Shown here piece after piece: positions 35,416 to 43,842 of a DNA stretch of 64,000 bases. Source of the stretch: Desulfocarbo indianensis (lineage in GTDB: Bacteria > Desulfobacterota > Desulfarculia > Desulfarculales > Desulfarculaceae); the NCBI GenBank assembly GCA_001184205.1, contig LBMP01000001.1, forward strand, positions 1,206,001-1,270,000. Direction: 5' to 3'. Every line of letters starts with the position of its first letter. Positions within the stretch are counted from its first letter, which is position 1. The position numbers and the translations under genes were made by a program. The notes under the pieces were generated by a model. That model was not told where the DNA came from, made no database searches, and worked only from the letters and a program-made list of their open reading frames with translations.

Positions 35416-36453
35416 GTGAGAGGGAAACGGCGCTTTGGCCTGGCGGCCCGGCTGCTTGGCGCGGTCCTGGGCTTGGTGATATTGCCGCTGTCCTGTTCCA
35501 CCGAATCCAGCCAGCCCGCCAAGCTGACCAACAGCCTGGACATGGAGTTCGCGCTCATTCCGGCGGGCGATTTCCAGATGGGCGGCGACCAGGACGACCT
35601 CAAGCAAATGCGGCGGGATTTCAAGCGGGCCACCGGCCGGGAGTACAAGGAGGAGTGGCTCCTCCACGTGCGCGACGAATCGCCCAAGCACCGGGTGGAG
35701 ATCACGCGCGCCTTCTATTTGCAAATCCACGAGGTCAGCAATGACCAGTTCGCGGTTTTCGTGGGGGAGACCGGCTATCGCACCACGGCCGAAGCGCAGG
35801 GCGGCGGCTGGAGCTACAACCAAGGCGGCTGGCACCGCCTGCCGGGCGCGGATTGGCGGCATCCCCTGGGGCCGGGCAGCTCCATCGACGGCAAGAGCCG
35901 CCATCCCGTGGTGCAGGTGAGCTGGCTGGACGCCAACGCCTTTTGCCAATGGCTCAGCCAAAAGGAAGGCAAGCCGTACGCCCTGCCCTCCGAGGCCCAG
36001 TGGGAATACGCCTGCCGGGGCGGCCTCAAGGGCGCGCTCTATTCCTGGGGCAGGGAAATGCCGCCCGCCAGGCCGGTGGCCAACATGCCCGACCAGGCCT
36101 ACGCCCGCAAGCTGGGCGAGGACCGCTACCACGTGCGCGGCTATGACGACGGCCACGACGGCACCGCGCCGGTGGGTTCATACCAGGCCAACGGGTTCGG
36201 CCTGCATGACATGATCGGCAATGTCTGGGAGTGGTGCGCGGATTGGTATGACGCCGGCTACTACGCCGGCTCGCCGCTGAAAGACCCGCCGGGCCCCGCC
36301 GCCGGAACCCACCGCGTCTTGCGGGGCGGCTCCTATTGCTATTTGCCCAGCAACCAACGCTGCGCGGACCGCTTTCGCAACCTGCCGCCGTTCCGCTGCG
36401 CCTTTGCCGGCTTCCGTTTGGCGCTGGCCGTGCCGGCGGCGAGTGCGAGCTGA
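35416..36453 (+). CDS. FGE/sulfatase-modifying-factor-fold lipoprotein
   Basis: About 345 residues from a GTG at 35416 with GGGAGGGAAA upstream; an in-frame ATG at 35395 is the alternative. The signal peptide ends in the lipobox LPLSC, so the protein is probably lipid-anchored. The FGE-sulfatase fold is clear: FALIPAGDFQMGG, HPVVQVSWLDANAFCQWLS, LPSEAQWEYACRGG, GLHDMIGNVWEWCADWY and RVLRGGSYCYLPSNQRCADR. The catalytic CxxxxC of formylglycine-generating enzymes is not conserved here, so this is likely a binding or structural member. Confidence 0.82.
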   Translation: MRGKRRFGLAARLLGAVLGLVILPLSCSTESSQPAKLTNSLDMEFALIPAGDFQMGGDQDDLKQMRRDFKRATGREYKEEWLLHVRDESPKHRVEITRAFYLQIHEVSNDQFAVFVGETGYRTTAEAQGGGWSYNQGGWHRLPGADWRHPLGPGSSIDGKSRHPVVQVSWLDANAFCQWLSQKEGKPYALPSEAQWEYACRGGLKGALYSWGREMPPARPVANMPDQAYARKLGEDRYHVRGYDDGHDGTAPVGSYQANGFGLHDMIGNVWEWCADWYDAGYYAGSPLKDPPGPAAGTHRVLRGGSYCYLPSNQRCADRFRNLPPFRCAFAGFRLALAVPAASAS

Positions 36454-36511
36454 CGCCGCACCGCCGCCCCCGCGGCCAGGCGGGTAACCGGCGGCCCCAG
36501 GTTGCGGCGTT

Positions 36512-37636
36512 TCAGGCCGGCGGCGTTTCGCCCTCCCGCCGGCCGCCCGGCTCGGGTTTCAGCATGAGCCTGCCTCCCACCGGCAGCGCCTGCAGCCGCG
36601 TCTTCAGCTTGGGGCGGTCTCGCAGATAATTCTCCAGGTCCTTTAGGGGCCAGGCCGGGGGCTCGTCGCCCAGGGGCATGACGCCCCATTGCATGGGTAT
36701 CAGCAAACGGGCGCCCAAATCCTGGAAAGCCTGCACCACCTCGGGCGGGTTCATGTGGGCATAGTGCATGAACCAGCGGGGCTGATAAGCGCCCATGGGC
36801 AGCAGGGCCAGATCGATGCCCGGATAGCGGCGGCCGATTTCCCGGTAGCCCACGAAATAGCCGCTATCTGCCCCGAAGAATATCTTGCGGCCGCCGCGCT
36901 CCATGAGCCAGGCGCACCATAGGACCTCGTTGTAGCCCTGGCCCAGACGCCGCGTCCAATGCTGGGCCGGCAGGCAGGTGAAGCGGGTTCCGCCCACTTC
37001 CACGCTCTGCCACCAATCCAGCTCGCGCACCTCCTTGGCCCCCAATTCCCGCAGCAAGGGGCCCAGGCCCAGGGGGCACAGGGTCACTCCCGCCCTGGGC
37101 AGGAGCGCTTCCAGGCTGTCCGCGTCCAGATGGTCATAATGGTTGTGGCTGATGAGAACCACCGCGCCCTCCGGCACGGCTTGCGGCCCAAAGGGCGCGG
37201 GAACCTTGCGCTTGACCACCGCCGCGCGCTGGCTGAAGAAGGGGTCGGTGAGCACCACCTGGCCGGACCACTGCAAGGCGAAGGTGGCGTGGCCCACCCA
37301 GGTCAGGGAATCGGGCGCGTTCGAGTCGCGCAAATAAGCCCCGTCGTTGGCCTGCACCGGGGTGTCGGGGTCGTTTCCCGCGTCCTCGCCCAGGCTGTTG
37401 CGCGAGAGCACCCAGCGCCAGAAGCTCCACCTGGATCGATCCTCGGGCTGCCAGGGATTGAAGAAAGCGCCGTCCGGCCGGCGGTGGGGCGCGTACAGCG
37501 CGGCCGGGTCCTGGGCGGCCACCTTGGCCCGCCAGGCCTCCTCGTCAAAGGGCCTGGGCGGCAGGCAGCCGGCCAGGCTCATGGTCAAAACAGCCAGGCC
37601 CGCCGCCATAACGACCCAGCGCCTGGCCCCTCTCAT
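36512..37636 (-). CDS. MBL-fold metallohydrolase lipoprotein (NAPE-PLD-like)
   Basis: 374 residues from the ATG at 37636. A signal peptide (residues ~1-24) ends in a lipobox, LAGC. The metallo-beta-lactamase fold has DSLTWVGHATFALQ, LTDPFFSQRA, the metal motif SHNHYDHLD, PAQHWTRR, FFGADSGYF and a C-terminal MQWGVM with the final ligand. This layout is that of NAPE-phospholipase-D-like hydrolases. Its anchoring suggests a phospholipid or other envelope substrate, which is inference. The frame is open upstream but the lipobox fixes the start. Confidence 0.85.
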   Translation of the reverse strand: MRGARRWVVMAAGLAVLTMSLAGCLPPRPFDEEAWRAKVAAQDPAALYAPHRRPDGAFFNPWQPEDRSRWSFWRWVLSRNSLGEDAGNDPDTPVQANDGAYLRDSNAPDSLTWVGHATFALQWSGQVVLTDPFFSQRAAVVKRKVPAPFGPQAVPEGAVVLISHNHYDHLDADSLEALLPRAGVTLCPLGLGPLLRELGAKEVRELDWWQSVEVGGTRFTCLPAQHWTRRLGQGYNEVLWCAWLMERGGRKIFFGADSGYFVGYREIGRRYPGIDLALLPMGAYQPRWFMHYAHMNPPEVVQAFQDLGARLLIPMQWGVMPLGDEPPAWPLKDLENYLRDRPKLKTRLQALPVGGRLMLKPEPGGRREGETPPA

Positions 37637-37718
37637 TGCCGATCTGCTTAACGCCACCCGCACCTGCCCTTCGCATGGTTCATTCAATCTAATCACAAGC
37701 CGGGGCAAGGGCAAGCCT

Positions 37719-37852
37719 GCCCGCATATTTCATGGGGCGCGGCCGGTTCGGGTGGCGGAGTGCGGCCCTCGCATATGGGGCTCGTCCTTTAAGCAGCCCG
37801 CCATGATCGGCGAATCCGCCGTGACCACCGGACCCGCATTGAATGCGCGGGT
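37719..37852. repeat. Diverged, shortened copy of the MITE-like element
   Basis: Begins GCCCGCATATTTCATGGGGC, matching the 28114 terminus, then resembles the right half of the first copy (GGAGTGCGGCC, CATGATCGGCGAATCCGC and neighbours). The right end is replaced by an imperfect hairpin ACCCGCATT-G-AATGCGCGGGT at 37832-37852 that touches the stop codon of the tape-measure-like gene. About 120 bp of the left interior of the first copy is missing. It may act as the terminator for the gene on the minus strand. Confidence 0.65.
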
Positions 37853-40419
37853 TAGGCGTGAATGCGGCGGCGTTCGATGTCCTTGAGCTTGCCCTCGATC
37901 AAGCGGGCCAAATCCTCCAGGTTTTCCTCGCTGCCCAGCAGGTTGCCGTGCACCTCCACGTGCAGGTTCACCATCTGCCCGCCCGAGGCCTCGCCCATGG
38001 GCCGGCCGGTCTGGTTGAGGGCTTGCAGCCAGGGCAGGGTGGCGGCGGTGACGCTGTCGGCCCGCACCACGTATTCGCCGCGCTGGGCGATGATGGGCAC
38101 CTCGTCGGCGGAAAGCCTTTTCACCATGGAGCCCTGATGATAGCGCGGCGCGGCGGAAAGCCAGCCGCCCTGGTGCATGATGAGCCCGCCCAAATGCTTT
38201 TCCGTCGCGGTGTTGGTGTTGCTGAATTCCGGCGGGGCCTCGTTGGCCCAATGCCAGTCCAGGGCGATGTTGCGGTCCGGTATGCCCTCTATGGCCGCGG
38301 CCAATTGGCGCATCTGCTCGGCGGTCAATTCCCCGCTCTTGGCCGCCGCCTCCAGGGCCGCCTTGAATTCCTTGTCCATGCGCTCGGCCACCTGCTCGGT
38401 GGTGATGTCTCCCAGGAGCAGGTCCTCGGTGAGTCCGGCCACGGTCTGGCTGAGGCCCGAGGTGTCCAGCCCGGCCTGGCCCAACACCCCCACCAGCCGG
38501 GTCAGCTCGCCGTTCACCTGCTCGGCGCCGCCGTCCCAGTCGTGGTATTTGATCAGGGCCTGGTCCACCTGGTGGTTGAGCAGCTCGCTGGCCTGGGCCG
38601 CCTCGAACATGGCCGCGCCCACCAGGCCCAGGCCCTCGATGGGTATGCCGGTGGCCTGGCCCAATTCCTCCAGCTTTTGTATCTGGAGCTGAATGGCCTC
38701 CATCTCCGACTCTATGCCCTGGACCTGAAGCTCCGAGGCCCCGGCTTCCACCGCTTGCTGGCGGGATTCCTCCATCTGGACCAGTTGTTGCTCCAGGCCG
38801 GCCACGCCCAAGACCAGGAGGTCCACCTCCTGGGCGGAGATGCCGGCCCGCTCGGCGATGCGCTCGATCTCCACCGCCGAATCCTGGATGTATTGCAGGC
38901 TGAAGCCGCCCTCGGAATTCTGGGCGCGTTGCAGATATTCCATGTCCGCCCGCATGTAGTCCTGGGCGCTGGCCTGGCTGTGCCCGCCGCCGGGGGTGAG
39001 CCCCAGGATGGTGCCGATGGCATTGGTGATGCCCTCGGTGGGGCCGGGCATGCCCATGAGGCTGGCGAAAAGCTCCACCCCGCCGAAGATGCCCGCCCCG
39101 GCCATGAGCGCCGGATTCATGCCGCCGCTGCCGCCGAACAGGTTCTCCAGGCCGGAAAACAGATCGCCGCTGAAAAGGTCCTTGACGCCGCCTAAAATAT
39201 CGCCGCCCAACAGGTCCTTGAATTGCCCCGCCAGGTCGCCCAATCCGCCCAGCAGGTCGGAGTTGATGAAGGCGTCCAAGAGCCCGTCGCCCTGTCCCAG
39301 CGCCGCCAGAAAATCGGAGACGCCTTCTCCCAGGCCGCTGCCCAGGAGATCGCCCAGCATGCCGCCCAGGTCCAGCCCGCCCGCGCCGAAGAGCTGGTCC
39401 GCCAGGCCACCCAGGTCGAAATCAAACAGATCGCCCAGGCCGAAGTCCAGCAAGCCGCCCAGATCGAGATCGAAAAATCCCCCCAAGAGGTCGCCCAGGC
39501 CGCCGAAATCGAACCCATCCAACAGCCCGCCCAGCATGCCCTTGAGCCCGCCCAGCAGATCGCCCAGAAAACCGCCCAGGTCCAGCCCGCCCAGGAGGCT
39601 CTTCAGCCAGCCGCTGAGGTCGTTGAGCAGCCCGCCCAGGGCCTCCTGGCCCCATTTGGCCAGGGAGGAGAGCATGCCGTCCAGGGTGCTGTCCAATACG
39701 CCGGAAAAGCCGGAGACCGAGTTTTCCCACAAATCACTAAGGCTATTTATCTCGCCGGAAAAAACACCACCGAGCACGTCCTGCGCGAGGGTTCCGATTT
39801 GATTAAGACATGTATCGGCATAAGAATCCATCATTGAAAAGCTGGCATTAGCGATTTCCCCGGTTCCTTCGATCTGGGGATAAAGCAGATCCGGGAACAA
39901 ATCGGCAAGGTCGGAGATGGTGTTCTCGCCCTCATCGTACATGCCAGCGAAGCAGGCGGAAGCGCCGCTAGCGGCTTTCTCCATGCCTGAGGCGAGGGAG
40001 TCTCCAAAATCTACCCCCAGCTTGGACAGCTTGTCTTTGGCGCCGTCAACGTTTTTGTGGAAGTCATCCAAAGATTTTCTAAGTTTTTCGGAGCTTTCAA
40101 ACTGATCCGCCATCTCTAGCAGGCCTAAAACCGAGTTTCCGATATCTCCCACAACCGGGGCTATGCCAATCAAGTCTTTGATCCAGGCAGTCGAAGCTTC
40201 AAGGTTTCGATTGCTATCAATTTCCAATAGCCCATTTTCTATGAGCCGTAGATGCTTTTGTAGATTTGCAACCTCGGTAGAAAGGTTCTCAAATTTAGTT
40301 TCGAGTGCCTCCAAGGCCTTGGATGTCGTGTCAGTGAATTTCCTCGCGCTTTCCGCCAGGTTTCCAAAAGCCTTGTCAGCCGCCCCAAAGCCGTTCAAAT
40401 CAAGTTCAAGCTTAAACAT
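37852..40419 (-). CDS. Phage tail tape-measure-like protein with Gly/Leu/Asp repeats
   Basis: 855 residues, ATG preceded by GAGGA. Residues ~1-225 are helical and encoded by AT-richer DNA; ~255-440 are dense LGGLLGD/DFGGLGDLL-type repeats; ~520-620 predict coiled coil (EEL, QQLVQMEESRQQAVEAG). The end has ADEVPIIAQRGEYVVRADS and LPWLQALNQTGRP, the pattern seen at the C-termini of tail tape-measure and minor tail proteins. No capsid, tail-tube or baseplate gene is nearby, so it is an orphan. No signal peptide. Could instead be a bacterial repeat protein that captured a tail-derived end. Confidence 0.6.
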   Translation of the reverse strand: MFKLELDLNGFGAADKAFGNLAESARKFTDTTSKALEALETKFENLSTEVANLQKHLRLIENGLLEIDSNRNLEASTAWIKDLIGIAPVVGDIGNSVLGLLEMADQFESSEKLRKSLDDFHKNVDGAKDKLSKLGVDFGDSLASGMEKAASGASACFAGMYDEGENTISDLADLFPDLLYPQIEGTGEIANASFSMMDSYADTCLNQIGTLAQDVLGGVFSGEINSLSDLWENSVSGFSGVLDSTLDGMLSSLAKWGQEALGGLLNDLSGWLKSLLGGLDLGGFLGDLLGGLKGMLGGLLDGFDFGGLGDLLGGFFDLDLGGLLDFGLGDLFDFDLGGLADQLFGAGGLDLGGMLGDLLGSGLGEGVSDFLAALGQGDGLLDAFINSDLLGGLGDLAGQFKDLLGGDILGGVKDLFSGDLFSGLENLFGGSGGMNPALMAGAGIFGGVELFASLMGMPGPTEGITNAIGTILGLTPGGGHSQASAQDYMRADMEYLQRAQNSEGGFSLQYIQDSAVEIERIAERAGISAQEVDLLVLGVAGLEQQLVQMEESRQQAVEAGASELQVQGIESEMEAIQLQIQKLEELGQATGIPIEGLGLVGAAMFEAAQASELLNHQVDQALIKYHDWDGGAEQVNGELTRLVGVLGQAGLDTSGLSQTVAGLTEDLLLGDITTEQVAERMDKEFKAALEAAAKSGELTAEQMRQLAAAIEGIPDRNIALDWHWANEAPPEFSNTNTATEKHLGGLIMHQGGWLSAAPRYHQGSMVKRLSADEVPIIAQRGEYVVRADSVTAATLPWLQALNQTGRPMGEASGGQMVNLHVEVHGNLLGSEENLEDLARLIEGKLKDIERRRIHA

Positions 40420-40519
40420 GATATGGTCCTCATAATGATATGGTCACTAAATAGCTATTTTGGCAGCAAGAATAAGACGGAAAAGCAATCAAAAGCCAAT
40501 ACGGTATTTCACTAAATGA

Positions 40520-40548
40520 TTGACTTGTATTTTAAGACTGGGCACAAT
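40520..40548 (+). promoter_or_regulatory. Candidate promoter of the beta-repeat gene cluster
   Basis: TTGACT (40520-40525), 17-nt spacer, CACAAT (40543-40548), 43 nt before the first paralog's ATG at 40592. It matches the sigma-70 pattern with five of six -35 bases. Confidence 0.55.
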
Positions 40549-40591
40549 GCCGTGGACCGCAATGACTATTCTATAAGGGGGAAATCAAGCG

Positions 40592-41104
40592 ATGAATAAA
40601 CCGAAAATTATTGCCGCGATACTTGTATCAATGTTAGCGAGCTTTTTGACGCAAGCGATAATCGCCTACTCCAGCTCACAAGATGGCGCGGTAAGCGATA
40701 AGAACAAGATAATATATGCGAGGGCATTCTACCTGGTGGACAGCGGCGGTAAGCAGAAAGGAAGTATGAAACTAGACAAGATTGGTGTGCCTAGCGTGAC
40801 GTTATTGCGTGAGTCGAATAATCGGCTTATATCGATCGATTTGATGATGAACAACCCTTATGTTAGCCTCAATAGGAAGAGCGGTAATTCTGGCGTCGGA
40901 ATGAATATATCGCTTGGTAATTATCCAACTATAGGAGTAGGCTATAGAAATGGAATAAGCGCGGCTGAGTTAAAATTATCGCGCACCATTCCTCTTGTCT
41001 CAATTAATCACGCCGGAGGCAAATCAGCAATAGAAATGCTATCCTGGATAGCCAATGGAATAAGAATATCGCAGCCGGGCAATAAATATAAAATAATAAG
41101 ATAA
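40592..41104 (+). CDS. Membrane-anchored beta-repeat protein, paralog 1
   Basis: 170 residues behind GGGGGAAA. Residues 1-25 (KIIAAILVSMLASFLTQAII) are a signal anchor, then a short Ser/Asp linker and repeated ~20-25-residue units with a hydrophobic-strand, [DN]xxG turn, strand pattern (YLVDSGGKQKGSMKLDKIG, then NPYVSLNRKSGNSGVGMNI). It ends GNKYKIIR, as does paralog 2 (GSYKIIR). No known domain recognised. Codons are AT-rich against the surrounding genome. Likely extracytoplasmic beta-solenoid or beta-sandwich; function unknown. Confidence 0.7.
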   Translation: MNKPKIIAAILVSMLASFLTQAIIAYSSSQDGAVSDKNKIIYARAFYLVDSGGKQKGSMKLDKIGVPSVTLLRESNNRLISIDLMMNNPYVSLNRKSGNSGVGMNISLGNYPTIGVGYRNGISAAELKLSRTIPLVSINHAGGKSAIEMLSWIANGIRISQPGNKYKIIR

Positions 41105-41163
41105 CGATATCTTCGATCTACAGCGATAACCATATGCTCTATTTATATAAGGCGGTATGAATC

Positions 41164-41676
41164 ATGAATAAGCTGAATTTATTTATAATGTTGTTTGTGG
41201 CGCTCCTTGCAAGCTTTGTCACGCAGGCTATAATGGCTTATAGCAGCTCTAGTGAGAGCACAACGGGGGACACGAATAAAAAAATCTACGCTAATGGGTT
41301 CGTCCTGCTGGACAAGGAGGGCCGGGAAAGAGGCTGGTTCAAAATCGACGAAAATGGTCAGCCAGTCCTTGCGCTCAGGCGTGAAGATGGCAGCGATTTC
41401 ATATCTCTTTGCGTGCGCGATAACATGCCGTATATCGCTCTGTCTGATGAAGAAGGAACGCCAAGGGTTAGCATGGGCATGACGATTAAGGAGTATCCTT
41501 ATATCAGCGTTAATTATCCAAATGGTTCGCGTGCCGCGGTAATGGAACTTGTGCGTGACGTTCCCAGCATATCTGTCAATGATGACGCCGGTAAAAAGGC
41601 GGTGGAGATGACCAGGGACCCTGAAAATGTAATTAAAATACTGCAAACTGATGGAAGCTATAAGATCATTAGATAA
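41164..41676 (+). CDS. Membrane-anchored beta-repeat protein, paralog 2
   Basis: 170 residues, the same length as paralog 1 and 60 nt downstream of it. The N-terminal anchor reads LLASFVTQAIMAYSSS against LLASFLTQAIIAYSSS-like in paralog 1. Repeats are cleaner: FVLLDKEGRERGWFKIDENG, PVLALRREDGSDFISL, PYIALSDEEGTPRVSM, PYISVNYPNGSRAAVM. Each has strand, D/N-x-x-G turn, R/K, strand. Ends GSYKIIR. A recent tandem duplication is inferred from the shared ends and spacing. Confidence 0.72.
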   Translation: MNKLNLFIMLFVALLASFVTQAIMAYSSSSESTTGDTNKKIYANGFVLLDKEGRERGWFKIDENGQPVLALRREDGSDFISLCVRDNMPYIALSDEEGTPRVSMGMTIKEYPYISVNYPNGSRAAVMELVRDVPSISVNDDAGKKAVEMTRDPENVIKILQTDGSYKIIR

Positions 41677-41861
41677 CTGTTATTTTGATTTAGTTGTTCG
41701 ATAACAAATCGCGGCTAAATAACTTATTATCATAAATTAGTAGTGCCATTCTGGGCTATTAATTCATTAGCCCGGGAGACGACTAATGTCTTGTTTGCCA
41801 GACATAGGTAAGGTCTGTTTTGCTTGAATTACGATGCGAATTCGCTATAGATTAAAAGTGA

Positions 41862-42116
41862 CCAATTCGCGGTTATGATATTGCTAAGGGAGGCGGCAGG
41901 AGGGCATGGTTAAAAGCACTAATAAAATCAAAGAGCTGGATATTTATATTTATTGGCGGATATGTTGTTTTGCAGGAAACTTTTTCTGATGTGCTGAGAA
42001 TGTGGCCAGATAGAGGAGCTTTGGGGGGGTATCTTATAGTATGCGCTCTATTGATAACTTATCATGAAAAACGCATGCTGGATGCGAAACATATATCAGA
42101 TGAAGAAGATAAATAA
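41862..42116 (+). pseudogene. Small membrane-protein frame without a start codon
   Basis: This frame follows a stop and has no ATG, GTG or TTG before its hydrophobic part. From 41907 it reads WLKALIKSKSWIFIFIGGY, then a second hydrophobic stretch (GALGGYLIVCALLITY) and an acidic/basic tail ending SDEEDK. An ATG at 41906 with AGGAGGG just upstream lies one base out of frame. A single-base indel would join them into a ~70-residue two-helix protein. Could be a frameshifted gene or sequencing error. Confidence 0.4.
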
Positions 42117-42257
42117 TATGTTAAGTCCGCGTATTGCGCTGTGAATATGTGTTCAATTGGCTGCTGGGTACCGTTGTTTTTTCATTGTGAAATGTAGAAT
42201 CTATATCTGATAAGTAAAATGTGTTAGTGACGGTTAGACTTGATTGGGGGAATCAAA

Positions 42258-43220
42258 ATGGACAGAAAAACGAAGTTTAGGACTGTGATATCGATGGTAT
42301 TGTCTGGTTTGGCAAGCGTGATAATGGTAAATTTGATGAATGGAGGTTTTACGAATGCAAACAGCAAAGATAAAATAATTGTCGCTGATTCATTTGGTTT
42401 AAGCGATAAGCAAGGAAGAATAAGAGCCGGCCTGAGCATGGATAAAAATGAGCTAGTATTTTTTCTTGCCGACGAAGATGGTAAAAAGAAGCTTTCCATC
42501 AGCCTTGTAAAAGATCAGGCTAGAATTGCGGTTAATAACAAACTAGGCGTAAAAAGCATGGAAATCGGAATTGATAAATCCGACCAGCCGGAAATTTTGC
42601 TGAGGGGGCAAACCGGCAGGCTAAGATGCATGCTTAAGGGGTTTCATGACACTCCGATGTTGACGATGGTCTATGATTCCGGGGAAAAAGCCATGAGCAT
42701 GTATATGGAGAATGATAGCCGCGGAGTGCTCAAGCTAACGCCAAAAGACAGTAAAACAACAACCATGCTGGTTGGCGATAGTAAAGCCAGCGGCCTAAGT
42801 GTAATAAATTCTTATGGGAAACAAAATATAGCGTTTGTAAACAGCGATAAGCTCGGCCCAAAATTGTCCATGCAAAGTTCTTGGGGGAAAGCAAAATGTG
42901 AAGTCACTGCTAATGTAGAAGGTGGTTCTCAGATAGCACTCAGAAATTCTGATGGGTTACATCACGTACTTATCAGCGCGGAAGAAGACGCTGCTCTATT
43001 GGGATTGACCTATGGAGACTTTTTACCTAAGGCAGGAGATCACAGTGTCGTGGCTGGGGTCTTTGGCGAAGCCGCCGAAATCAACAGCGTCAGACCAAGC
43101 GGGCAACGTGTCTTTGCTTTTATTGATGACACGAATGAGCCTTGCTTCGCATTGCTTAATAATGAAAAGCCGGCTTGGAGCATGCCGCCCGACCTTCCCA
43201 AGGCATTAATGCCTAAGTAA
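42258..43220 (+). CDS. Membrane-anchored beta-repeat protein, paralog 3 (long form)
   Basis: 320 residues from the ATG at 42258 with GGGGGAA upstream. The signal anchor is residues ~10-28 (VISMVLSGLASVIMVNLM). Then SFGLSDKQGRIRAGLSMD, FLADEDGKKKLSISL, VNNKLGVKSMEIGI, MVYDSGEKAMSMYM and VINSYGKQNIAFVN continue the strand/[DN]xxGK/strand pattern, about twice as many units as paralogs 1 and 2. The C-terminus, FIDDTNEPCFALLNNEKPAW, has one Cys and ends in a Pro-rich tail. Codon use is AT-rich. Function unknown. Confidence 0.72.
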   Translation: MDRKTKFRTVISMVLSGLASVIMVNLMNGGFTNANSKDKIIVADSFGLSDKQGRIRAGLSMDKNELVFFLADEDGKKKLSISLVKDQARIAVNNKLGVKSMEIGIDKSDQPEILLRGQTGRLRCMLKGFHDTPMLTMVYDSGEKAMSMYMENDSRGVLKLTPKDSKTTTMLVGDSKASGLSVINSYGKQNIAFVNSDKLGPKLSMQSSWGKAKCEVTANVEGGSQIALRNSDGLHHVLISAEEDAALLGLTYGDFLPKAGDHSVVAGVFGEAAEINSVRPSGQRVFAFIDDTNEPCFALLNNEKPAWSMPPDLPKALMPK

Positions 43221-43305
43221 ATATGCTTACTAGAGGACAAGTTACTTCTTGTGGTTACAGTAAAGGCATTTCATCGACTTAAATGAGAGAATAAAAGGAT
43301 AGGAT

Positions 43306-43842
43306 ATGCGGTTTGAAAGATGGACCTCGATAAAAATCGCCCTGGTAGCGTTTATTTCCGCATCCATGGGAGTGATAGTTACGTCATTATTCTTGTCAAC
43401 ACCTGCGGCGAGTGAATCCCGCGTGCAATTTGTAGACAGGCTGGCAACCAATGCGCTTATTTTGGTAGACGCCAACCATAAGTTGAGAGGTGAATTTAGA
43501 ATAGGTAAAGATGGAGATCCGGTTCTCTTTCTAAGGAATTCAAACGGCAAGCCCGTTGTGGGCCTGACAATTGATAAATTTGGCAGCGGGTTAACGGTAA
43601 CCGACGAATTTGGCAATCCAAGGGCTCAAATCGGTTGTGATTTGAGCAAGTCAGGTTATGTGCGCTTGACGGACAGTAGCAACCAAAGGGGAATTGAAGC
43701 AACAATATTTGCAGGGACCCCAAGCCTATCCTTGAAAAACGAGGGGGGAAACCGGCAAATCGAGTTGGCGATTAACAATTATAAGCCGAGTTTATCCATG
43801 GCTAACAAAGAAGGGGTAAAGAAGCTTGCAATTGAACCTTAA
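43306..43842 (+). CDS. Membrane-anchored beta-repeat protein, paralog 4
   Basis: 178 residues behind AAGGATAGGAT. The anchor is residues ~10-30 (IALVAFISASMGVIVTSLFL), then NALILVDANHKLRGEFRIGKD, PVLFLRNSNGKPVVGL, GLTVTDEFGNPRAQIG and PSLSLKNEGGNRQIEL repeats ending PSLSMANKEGVKKLAIEP. The repeat register is the same as in paralogs 1-3 while the anchor sequence differs. It is 85 nt after paralog 3 and shares its strand. Confidence 0.72.
   Translation: MRFERWTSIKIALVAFISASMGVIVTSLFLSTPAASESRVQFVDRLATNALILVDANHKLRGEFRIGKDGDPVLFLRNSNGKPVVGLTIDKFGSGLTVTDEFGNPRAQIGCDLSKSGYVRLTDSSNQRGIEATIFAGTPSLSLKNEGGNRQIELAINNYKPSLSMANKEGVKKLAIEP

Noticed and set aside
39000-39800. CRISPR-like or tandem DNA repeat in the tape-measure-like gene
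   Set aside because: The repetition comes from coding of LGGLLGD-type protein repeats; units vary in length and there are no unique spacers.
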